From Limiplasma sp964416065 (lineage in GTDB: Bacteria; Bacillota; Clostridia; Christensenellales; Aristaeellaceae): DNA of 35,750 nt. The translations under genes and the position numbers were made by a program. The notes beneath the pieces are model-generated. The model was not told where the DNA came from. It did no database searches and saw nothing but the letters and a program-made list of their open reading frames with translations. Shown here piece by piece: positions 1 to 6,753 of this stretch. Location of the stretch: positions 1 through 35,750 of the forward strand of contig CAYQCL010000025.1 in the NCBI GenBank assembly GCA_964416065.1. The letters are read 5' to 3'. Position 1 is the first letter of the stretch; each line of letters begins with the position of its first letter.

Positions 1-608
1 AAAATCTTCGCCCTGGTCAATGGTCGATATTACAGCTTGGCAATAATAACAGGCTCAAAACCAGTGATTTTGAGCAATATGAGCATTTAGCATATTTGAG
101 CGCATTGACAGCAGAAAATGCACAATTAGCGGCTGCGTTAGGAAACAATTATCTTGTTGCGCCAGATGTGGTTATTTATCGTAATCTTTATGAAGATGAA
201 GAAATTAACGCAGAACAGTACATAGTTGATGATGAAATCAGTAAAATGGCAGATATTAGGAAGTCCAATGGTGGAAAGCCGCTGCTCCATGCCAGTGTGT
301 CGGCAAAATATACAATGCGGAGTGATCGGGCGCAGAACAGCCGTACGGAAGCGTTGAATCTGATCCGTAATAGAAAAGGGCACCTGCCACATATTGTTGT
401 GGTGACGGCGGAACCGATGCCCAACCGATTAGCTTCATTAGCACTTGGCACTGGGGATATTGATTGTGTATATCACTTTGCTCTTTATGAATTAATTCGT
501 GCGGTAAAGGAAGTCGGTTCTGAAGATGCTGTTGAAACTTTGAAAACGCTTGTACAGGGGAAACGATTGAAAGACATTTCAGATTTGCCATTAGATTTGG
601 CAGTATAA
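1..608 (+). CDS. NgoMIV-like type II restriction endonuclease, 5' end cut by window edge
   Basis: The frame is open from base 3 to the TAA at 606-608, giving about 201 residues of a gene whose start lies outside the window. Seen: an APDVVI segment, then a conserved block with SAK followed four residues later by RSDR, then TEALNLIRNRKG. Known of the family (recalled from the NgoMIV structure): catalytic Asp140 and Lys187, and base-reading Arg191, Asp193 and Arg194. The K-x3-R-x-D-R spacing here matches exactly, and PD-V would carry the first acidic residue. NgoMIV recognises GCCGGC and is about 286 residues, so roughly the N-terminal 85 residues are missing. No cognate cytosine methyltransferase is visible; it may lie upstream. 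The gene is AT-rich (25 of 60 G+C in bases 121-180), unlike the chromosome that follows, which suggests horizontal acquisition. Confident on family, not on cleavage specificity. Confidence 0.85.
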   Translation, partial: NLRPGQWSILQLGNNNRLKTSDFEQYEHLAYLSALTAENAQLAAALGNNYLVAPDVVIYRNLYEDEEINAEQYIVDDEISKMADIRKSNGGKPLLHASVSAKYTMRSDRAQNSRTEALNLIRNRKGHLPHIVVVTAEPMPNRLASLALGTGDIDCVYHFALYELIRAVKEVGSEDAVETLKTLVQGKRLKDISDLPLDLAV

Positions 609-849
609 TAAAAAGTGAATTTCCTATCATTGCTGCAAAAATGACAAAAAGTATTTTGCTAAGAATAATGGAATTGTTGAAGTTAAAATAATCTCTGCGG
701 CGACATTCTTGGCAATAGAAAATCAGTAAGCGAGAATAAATGATGCAATTGAAGCAAAAGACAACGCGTGTTTATTAGAAACTTAAATGAATGTAGTTAA
801 GAACAAAAAAGAATGCGGCGATGCCATTCGTAAAACATTTGTCACACTC
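609..849. other. AT-rich intergenic stretch, no intact gene
   Basis: This stretch between the restriction endonuclease and the moxR promoter is about one third G+C where I counted, with stops in all frames. It reads like a remnant of the foreign segment. I see no terminator hairpin, tRNA end or attachment repeat. The composition changes sharply to GC-rich DNA around base 900. Confidence 0.5.
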
Positions 850-878
850 TTGTAAAAATAATGGGAATCCGTTATAAT
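850..878 (+). promoter_or_regulatory. Sigma-A type promoter for moxR
   Basis: TTGTAA (850-855) and a perfect TATAAT (873-878) are separated by 17 bp. The expected transcript starts near 885 and leads into the moxR operon. Confidence 0.75.
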
Positions 879-881
879 AAA

Positions 882-908
882 CCGTGTGTGTTTCACACGG
901 GCGTTTTT
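882..908 (+). promoter_or_regulatory. Leader hairpin with short T tract (possible attenuator)
   Basis: CCGTGTG (882-888) and CACACGG (894-900) form a perfect 7-bp stem with a 5-nt loop, followed by GCG and TTTTT (904-908). It lies at or just after the predicted transcription start and 46 bases before moxR. It could be a weak intrinsic terminator, an mRNA-stabilising 5' hairpin or an operator. The GCG between stem and T tract weakens the terminator reading. Confidence 0.4.
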
Positions 909-953
909 GCAAAAGCGTGCGCGCAAAGAATCTGTGAAGTAAGGAGCGGTTGT

Positions 954-1901
954 ATGCTCAATCCGCGTCAGGTCATTACGGCACTCAAGCAGAACATCGG
1001 GAAGGTTATCGTGGGCAAGGATGAGGTCATCGAGCTTCTGCTCATCGCCATGATGTGCAAGGGCCACGTGCTCATCGAGGACGTCCCGGGGACGGGCAAG
1101 ACGACGCTTGCCGGCGCGCTGGCCAAGTCACTGGACTGCTCGTTCAACCGCATCCAGTTTACGCCCGACGTGGTGCCCAGCGACGTGACGGGCTTCACCA
1201 TGGTCAACATGAAAACCGGCGAGATGGAGTTCCATCCGGGGGCGATCATGTGCCAGATCGCGCTGGCGGATGAGATCAACCGCACCTCGCCCAAGACGCA
1301 GTCGGCGCTTTTGGAGGTCATGGAGGAATACCAGGTGACGGTGGACGGCGTGACCCATCCGCTGCCCAAGCCCTTCATGGTGCTGGCGACGCAGAACCCC
1401 AGCGAGTTCGTGGGCACCTATCCGCTGCCCGAGGCGCAGATGGATCGTTTTTTCCTGCGCATCTCCATGGGCTATCCGACGCTCGAGGAGGAAATGGCGG
1501 TTCTTGAGCGCTTCAGCGGAACGGTCAAGCCTCAGGCGGGACTCGCGCCGGTCTGTTCGGCCCGCGATGTCGTCGCGATGCAGGATCTGGTCGGCACGGT
1601 CTACTGCTCCAAGGAGGTTCGGCATTACGTCGCCAACATCGCCGCCATGACCCGCACACATCCCAGCCTCCAGCTGGGCGTCTCCACCCGAGGCGCGATC
1701 GCGCTGATCCGAGGCGCACAGGCGTGCGCTCTGCTTAACGAGCGGGATTACATTTTGCCCGAGGATGTCCAGCGCATGGTGCTGCCCGTCCTGGCCCACC
1801 GCATCACGCCCAGCCCCGAGGCCAAGATGAAGGGCATTTCCGCCGAGCGGATTTTGATCGCCGTGGTTGAGAACGTGCCGGTGCCGCTGAGGCTGAGCTG
1901 A
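954..1901 (+). CDS. MoxR-family AAA+ ATPase
   Basis: Cytoplasmic chaperone-like AAA+ ATPase of 315 residues, typical for the MoxR family. Walker A is DVPGTGKTT at about residues 43-51 and Walker B is IALADE at about 102-107, followed by the family segment beginning NRTSPKTQ. Sensor region ATQNP and the sequence YPLPEAQMDRF are also present. The start at 954 is chosen because AAGGAG (941-946) sits 7 bases upstream; an earlier in-frame ATG at 861 lies in the promoter. MoxR proteins are usually encoded with DUF58 and transglutaminase-like membrane proteins, as here, and are thought to remodel or activate partner proteins; the precise client is unknown. The operon is odd in that about 450 bp holding repeat element A separate it from the next gene. 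Confidence 0.93.
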   Translation: MLNPRQVITALKQNIGKVIVGKDEVIELLLIAMMCKGHVLIEDVPGTGKTTLAGALAKSLDCSFNRIQFTPDVVPSDVTGFTMVNMKTGEMEFHPGAIMCQIALADEINRTSPKTQSALLEVMEEYQVTVDGVTHPLPKPFMVLATQNPSEFVGTYPLPEAQMDRFFLRISMGYPTLEEEMAVLERFSGTVKPQAGLAPVCSARDVVAMQDLVGTVYCSKEVRHYVANIAAMTRTHPSLQLGVSTRGAIALIRGAQACALLNERDYILPEDVQRMVLPVLAHRITPSPEAKMKGISAERILIAVVENVPVPLRLS

Positions 1902-1957
1902 CAAGGAGACGGCCCCTTGCCCCGACCCCGCGCCCAAAGGGCGCGCAGAGCTCAGGG

Positions 1958-2108
1958 TATCGCAAAGGATGGGGTGCAGGGGCATTATGCCCCTGCTGGG
2001 GTTTGGGGCAAAGCCCCAAAGCCTTACGCCGCAGCGTTTCCAAGCGAGAGACGCGTCGGCCCGACAGGGCCGGCGCTGCGGCTCTTTGCGTATCTATGGG
2101 GTTTATCG
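1958..2108 (+). repeat. Dispersed hairpin element, copy A (basic ~150-bp unit)
   Basis: The 451-bp gap between moxR and the DUF58 gene holds this element. It starts TATCGCAAAGGATGGGG and ends GGGGTTTATCG. Inside are GCAGGGGCAT/ATGCCCCTGC (1976-1996), the triloop palindrome TTTGGGGC-AAA-GCCCCAAA (2002-2020), a segment shared with copies B, C and F (CCTTACGCCGCAGCG), and an imperfect CGTCGGCCC/GGGCCGGCG hairpin. Outside the unit the gap also contains triloop hairpins GCGCCC-AAA-GGGCGC (1930-1944) and CGTTCC-TTG-GGAACG (2309-2323), with nothing else recognisable in 2109-2336. Confidence 0.8.
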
Positions 2109-2352
2109 CCAGCCCCGCGCGCAGAGCTCGGTATCCTGGGAAGCGCGGGGCCGCGCGCCGCGGCGGATGACGCGAGGGAGGAGGCGTGGCGCTGCACGCC
2201 TTTGGTGGGGCGGGATCGGTCTTAAAGGGCCGGTTGCCTCGGCGCTTCGCCCTTTGCCGCGCGGCCTCTCGTCCCCCTGTTCCCTGCTCTATCGCCCCAG
2301 CGTCGCTCCGTTCCTTGGGAACGCGCATTCATGAAAGAAAGGAGTCGGCGTC

Positions 2353-3513
2353 ATGGAAATGAAAAAGTCCACAGCCACTCTGGGCGTCTGCTTCGCCTTC
2401 TTCCTTTTTTGCGCGCTGTCGATGGGCAATCGCGCGTACCTGCTCATCGCCGTCATCATCGCGCTGTGCTGGCTTTTTTCCTTTTTGAGCGTGCGCATGG
2501 CGGAGAAGAGCGTCAGGGTCGAAAACGCCCTGAGCGGTCAGAAGGTCAATCGCGGCGACGTGGTCAGCATGGAGATCGCGGTCAGTCATAAAAGCCCGCT
2601 GCCCATCGCGCCGGTGGCGCTGCATATGCGCGCGACCAGCAACACACCGGCGGGCACCATCCACCTTACCCAGCTGGGACGCCGCCGCCAGCGGGTGGTG
2701 CATAAGTTCGCGGCCGACCACGTGGGCGCGATGTTCCCCGGCGTGGAGAGCTACGTTGTAAGCGACGTGTTCGGCTTTTTCAAGCGCGAGCACCATCCGG
2801 ATATGACGGGGCAGGAGCTGCTGGTGCTGCCGGTGCCATTCGACGTCGAGCCGCTTACGTTCGCGGCGGGCGATATGGGCGTAGAAACGATGAAGCGCGC
2901 CATGGAGGATCCCTCCTCGCCCAGCGATTTTAGGGCGTATCAGCAGGGCGACCCGTTAAAGCGCATTCATTGGAAGATGAGCGCCAGAAAGCGCGAGCTG
3001 TTTGTGCGTCAGTTCGAGGAGCCGGCGCTGCCGGACGCGCTGGTGCTTTTGGACACCTCCCCGCCTCTGATCCAGCCCGGGCAGGAGGGAGACGCCCCGT
3101 TTCTTAGGGACGCACTGCTGGAGACAGCGGCCAGCGTCGTCGCCTGCCAGATCCGCCAGGATAATCCCGTGCGCATGCCGCTGGTGGGCGACCGTCCGAT
3201 GGAGTATTCCAGCCGCATGGGACTTCCCCTGCTGCTGGAGGAGCTGGCGCGCTGCACGTTCAACGAGACCGAGCAGTTTGAGCGCGTGGTCATGATGCAG
3301 CTGGGCGAGCTGCGCAAGACCGGCGCGGTGGTCATCATCACAACCAGGCTCAGCTCGGCCCTGACCGACCTCATCGCGCGCATGAAGCGCATGGGCCCCA
3401 ACGTCCGCCTGTACTTTGTGACGTTCACGGCCGAAAATCCCGACGACGCGCCACTGATCGGACGGATGCAGCTGGCGGGCGTCGAGGTCAACTACGTGAC
3501 CCCAAGGGAGTAG
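2353..3513 (+). CDS. DUF58 domain membrane protein
   Basis: Protein of 386 residues. Two closely spaced hydrophobic segments at about residues 8-25 and 29-48 anchor it in the membrane; the remainder should be cytoplasmic. The DUF58 signature DFRAYQQGDPLKRIHWKMSA begins near residue 192. This domain has a von Willebrand factor A-like fold in related proteins. The start follows AAAGGAG (2338-2344) by 8 bases. It is the second gene of the MoxR/DUF58/transglutaminase set, in which the membrane DUF58 protein is a likely partner of MoxR; the function in cell-envelope homeostasis is inferred from family context. It ends with TAG, which shows amber is used as a real stop here. Confidence 0.92.
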   Translation: MEMKKSTATLGVCFAFFLFCALSMGNRAYLLIAVIIALCWLFSFLSVRMAEKSVRVENALSGQKVNRGDVVSMEIAVSHKSPLPIAPVALHMRATSNTPAGTIHLTQLGRRRQRVVHKFAADHVGAMFPGVESYVVSDVFGFFKREHHPDMTGQELLVLPVPFDVEPLTFAAGDMGVETMKRAMEDPSSPSDFRAYQQGDPLKRIHWKMSARKRELFVRQFEEPALPDALVLLDTSPPLIQPGQEGDAPFLRDALLETAASVVACQIRQDNPVRMPLVGDRPMEYSSRMGLPLLLEELARCTFNETEQFERVVMMQLGELRKTGAVVIITTRLSSALTDLIARMKRMGPNVRLYFVTFTAENPDDAPLIGRMQLAGVEVNYVTPRE

Positions 3514-3604
3514 CGCGCCAAAGCGCCGCTCCAGTCGCTTTGGCGGGAGAAAAACGCGTCTCCACGCGGGGCAACGGAAAAGCAATAGGAAAGGAGGCCG
3601 TCGC

Positions 3605-6388
3605 ATGCGCAAGCTCCCGTTTTTCAAAAGCGAGTGTCTTACCCGCTTCATGGTCAGCCTTCTTTTGTGCTTCGGCGTGCTGCTTTCGCTGCTGTTTACC
3701 TTTGGCGCGCAGCGCTCCGCCGCACTGGCGCTGCTTGTGGCTGGCCTGCTGACGCTGCTTTTCACCGCTCTGAGCGCACTCAGGCGCGGGCGGCTGATTT
3801 TGGTGGGCGGGATGCTCGCGGCCGCGCTTTTGCAGCTTGTCCTTCCCGATTATGGCTTTTTCGGTGCCGCCTTTGAAGCAGCAAAGGCCGTCGTCCTATA
3901 CTTCAACGACGTCCCGTCCGCCGCCGCGCTGTTTTCCGACGAGCTGGCGCTGACGCTTGCCGTTGTCCTCAGCGTGGTCTGCTACGCGTTCTCCTCCCGC
4001 AGCGTGGGCTTTCTGCCCGCCACCATTCTGGTGGTGATGACGCTGTTTGGCATGTGGAGTCTGGAGAAGGGCCAATACCTGTGGTACGCGGCGCCCGCGC
4101 TCATTGCCCTGCTTCTGATGATCAGCCAGACTTCGCATGAGAAGATCAACCTGCTTGAGGTGCTGCCGCTGGCCGCGATCGTCGTCGCGCTGGCGATGCT
4201 CCTCGTTCCGGCGGGCAAAGTCGTGATCGAGCCGCTGTACGAGTCCGCGATGAGCCTGCGCCAGAGCATCATCGACCGCTTTTTCTTCACCGAGGAACGA
4301 AACGTCTTTACCCTGGCGGCCTACGGCTACTATCCGCTGGGAAATCGTCTGGGCGGGGAGGCGGAGCCCAGCGAGGCGCCGGTCATGCTGGTCAAGACCG
4401 ATGGGCGCACGCTGCTTCGCGCCGTCTCCAAGGACGAGTATACGGGCCTTATCTGGCGCGACACGTCCTCGGCGGGACGCATCCGGTATTCGGATCCCTT
4501 CATGCGTTCGCTTCGGGAAAGCGTGTTTCTGGAAAAGCTGCCCTCTCAGGCGGTGCGCGCGGCCAGCACCTTGCTCGATGAGCATGCGATTTCTGTTCAG
4601 ATGCAGAACACCGCCACCAGCACGCTCTTCACGCCCGTCTTTCCGCGCAGTCTGGACACGTCCGGCATGGTCGCCTATTTCAACCGTGCGGGTGAGCTGT
4701 TCACCACGCGCGATCTGGTGCGGGACGACAAATACACGGTGTTCGCTCCCATTCTGGAGGGCGGCGACAGCGCGCTCGGCTCGCTGATGGCCGCCGTCGG
4801 ACTGACGCAGGACGAAAATTACGCCGATATTCTCAAAACCTACACCCAGCTTCCCGCGCATCTGACGAACACGTCCGACGCGGCGCGCATGAGCAAGGAC
4901 GTGGACGACATCGTCGCCTCGTCCTCGACGCCCTATGAGAAGGCATGCGCGATCATGCGGCATTTGCAGCGCTACTATCGCTACACCCTCTCGCCTGACG
5001 AGCCGCCGGACTCGCAGGATTTCGTGACCTACTTCCTCTACGTGGGAAAGGAAGGATACTGCACCTATTTTGCCTCGGCCATGACGGTGATGTGCCGCAT
5101 GGCGGGCCTGCCCGCGCGCTATGTCGAGGGCTTTGTGGCCGAGCCGTCCTCCGACGGGCTGGCCTATGTGACCGGCGAGAACGCCCACGCCTGGACGGAG
5201 GTCTATTTCGAGGGCTTCGGCTGGGTACCGTTCGACCCGACGCCTTCCTCGCACGGGCAAAGCGACGACACGCCGCCCGATCCCCCCGAGCCGACTCCGA
5301 CGCCTACGCCCGAGCTGCCCGAGAACAGCGATAGCGACCCGACGCCCTCGCCCGAGCCACCGCCGGATCAGCCCAACGACGAGCCCGAGCCCTCCGATCA
5401 GCCCTCTCAGGAGCCGGACGAACAGCAGGATCCCCAGCCGCCCGATGACGAGAACAGCTTCCCCTGGTGGTGGCTGCTGCTGGCCGCGCTGGTGCTGGCC
5501 GCGCTGATCTACCGCGTCTACTCCCGCATGCCTAACCAGATGGCCAAGCGTGAGACGGATGCCGAAAAGAAAATTTTCCTCTATGGCAGCGCCGCCTTTA
5601 CGGTGATGAAGCTGCTCAAGCGCACGCCCCGCGCGGGCGAGACGCCGTTGTTCTTCGCGCGCCGCATGGATCGCAACAAGGCGTTCCCTACGCCCATCCT
5701 GCCGCTGTGGCGGATGATGGCCCTGAGCCATTACGGCCGCTTCCTGCCGGACGAACGGCAGGCCGCCGAGGCCAGGGGTGTCTTTGAGCGCCTCTATAAG
5801 CCGCAAAAGCCGCTTCTCAAGCTGCGCTTCATGCTGCTGTGCGCCTTCACAGGGAGCTGTTACACCAGCCTTGACACGGAGCTTGCGCACGTGGAGCCGC
5901 CCAGGCAGTACAGCTATCAGGCCAAGGCCGGAAGCGCGGGGAAGAAAAATAAAGGGCGCGCGAAGAAGTCGAATGGAAAGTGGGACGACCGAAAGAAGAG
6001 GCCCTCGCCCAGGAGCGGGGGTGAACCGGCGCGAAACGCTCATCCGAAGAAGCGAGCCGTGAGGGACGCCTCGCGCATGCGCGGCAAATCCGAGGCGGTA
6101 TTGCGAACGCGCGATCAGGAATACGCGGACGCCTCCCGGCAGACGGATGCCGACGTGCCGAGCGACGGACCGCACGCTCAAAGGGACGTGCCTGACGCGG
6201 GCGCCGAAGGGGCCAGGGGCGGAGTGCGCAGCGAAGCCTCCGCTCGTGAGAGCGGCGCGGGAGGCGGGCATGGGCCCAACGCGCGCATGCTCCGCGCCTC
6301 TGAGGACGGCATGCCGCCATGGGAGGACAGGAACGGAGAGTCCGGGCCAGCCGCGCCGCCGCGCCGCCGGAGACAGGACAGAGAATAA
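3605..6388 (+). CDS. Membrane transglutaminase-like protein (TgpA type)
   Basis: Protein of 927 residues. An N-terminal block of about six membrane helices (residues ~10-215) is followed by an extracytoplasmic region and a transglutaminase-like core with C486 (GYCTYFASA), H528 (NAHAWTEVY) and D544 (PFDPTPS), a complete papain-like triad. A Pro/Glu/Asp/Thr-rich linker (~555-615) leads to another helix (WWWLLLAALVLAALIYRV, ~620-637) and a cytoplasmic C-terminal domain of DUF4129 type. The last ~150 residues are highly charged, low in hydrophobics and probably disordered, longer than usual for the family. GGAAAGGAGG ends 7 bases before the start. In the family the enzyme acts outside the membrane on unknown protein or peptidoglycan-linked substrates, with MoxR and DUF58 proteins as partners. 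Confidence 0.9.
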   Translation: MRKLPFFKSECLTRFMVSLLLCFGVLLSLLFTFGAQRSAALALLVAGLLTLLFTALSALRRGRLILVGGMLAAALLQLVLPDYGFFGAAFEAAKAVVLYFNDVPSAAALFSDELALTLAVVLSVVCYAFSSRSVGFLPATILVVMTLFGMWSLEKGQYLWYAAPALIALLLMISQTSHEKINLLEVLPLAAIVVALAMLLVPAGKVVIEPLYESAMSLRQSIIDRFFFTEERNVFTLAAYGYYPLGNRLGGEAEPSEAPVMLVKTDGRTLLRAVSKDEYTGLIWRDTSSAGRIRYSDPFMRSLRESVFLEKLPSQAVRAASTLLDEHAISVQMQNTATSTLFTPVFPRSLDTSGMVAYFNRAGELFTTRDLVRDDKYTVFAPILEGGDSALGSLMAAVGLTQDENYADILKTYTQLPAHLTNTSDAARMSKDVDDIVASSSTPYEKACAIMRHLQRYYRYTLSPDEPPDSQDFVTYFLYVGKEGYCTYFASAMTVMCRMAGLPARYVEGFVAEPSSDGLAYVTGENAHAWTEVYFEGFGWVPFDPTPSSHGQSDDTPPDPPEPTPTPTPELPENSDSDPTPSPEPPPDQPNDEPEPSDQPSQEPDEQQDPQPPDDENSFPWWWLLLAALVLAALIYRVYSRMPNQMAKRETDAEKKIFLYGSAAFTVMKLLKRTPRAGETPLFFARRMDRNKAFPTPILPLWRMMALSHYGRFLPDERQAAEARGVFERLYKPQKPLLKLRFMLLCAFTGSCYTSLDTELAHVEPPRQYSYQAKAGSAGKKNKGRAKKSNGKWDDRKKRPSPRSGGEPARNAHPKKRAVRDASRMRGKSEAVLRTRDQEYADASRQTDADVPSDGPHAQRDVPDAGAEGARGGVRSEASARESGAGGGHGPNARMLRASEDGMPPWEDRNGESGPAAPPRRRRQDRE

Positions 6389-6424
6389 GACGAAGGGGGT
6401 CGCGAAAGAGACGCGGCCCCTTGC

Positions 6425-6660
6425 TATCGACAAAGTGCGGGGTGCAGGGGACTCAGACCGCAACCTCAATCGTCGTGGAGGGCACTGGCCGTGCCCTCCA
6501 CTCGTTTCGGTTGATATCCTTCGGGTCGCTTTGTCCCTTCGGGCCAAGGCCGCACAGCGGCCCCGCTTCCCTCCGTCAACCCCTGCTGGGGTTTGGGGCA
6601 AAGCCCCAAAGCCTTACGCCGCAGCGTTTTCCAAGTGAGAGACGCGTCGGCCCACCCATG
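6425..6660 (+). repeat. Dispersed hairpin element, copy B (with loop insert)
   Basis: This fills most of the 365-bp gap after the transglutaminase gene. It begins TATCGACAAAGTGCGGGG and has GCAGGGG (6444-6450) and CCCCTGC (6580-6586) separated by 129 bases, where copy A has only a few bases. The insert holds a 10-bp hairpin around TGGCC (6476-6500) and a TATCCTTCGGGTCGC block (6515-6529) whose longer match extends to 6559 and recurs in copy E. After the insert follow TTTGGGGC-AAA-GCCCCAAA (6592-6610) and the shared CCTTACGCCGCAGCG segment. The right end (TTTGTCGA type) is missing; the copy breaks off before the next gene's promoter. Confidence 0.8.
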
Positions 6661-6675
6661 GCCCCTCCGTATCGG

Positions 6676-6704
6676 TTGACGAATCGCTTCAACAGGCATA
6701 CAAT
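6676..6704 (+). promoter_or_regulatory. Promoter for the LtaS-like gene
   Basis: TTGACG (6676-6681) and TACAAT (6699-6704) are 17 bp apart, one mismatch from consensus in each box. Transcription would begin near 6711, about 43 bases before the start codon. Confidence 0.75.
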
Positions 6705-6753
6705 ACAACCCAGGCGCATATCCCCGCGTCATTCTGTCCTTATGAGGTGCCTT

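Noticed and set aside
660..850. A frame reading VEVKIISAATFLAIENQ, stop, ARINDAIEAKDNACLLET, stop, MNVVKNKKECGDAIRKTFVTLL
   Set aside because: It may be a remnant of a foreign gene, but two TAA stops, no start and no family match; too weak to call a pseudogene.
1128..1985. Long open frames antisense to moxR, the transglutaminase, polC and permease genes
   Set aside because: These are shadows of GC-rich codon usage: no ribosome sites, no recognisable domains, and they overlap strongly supported genes.
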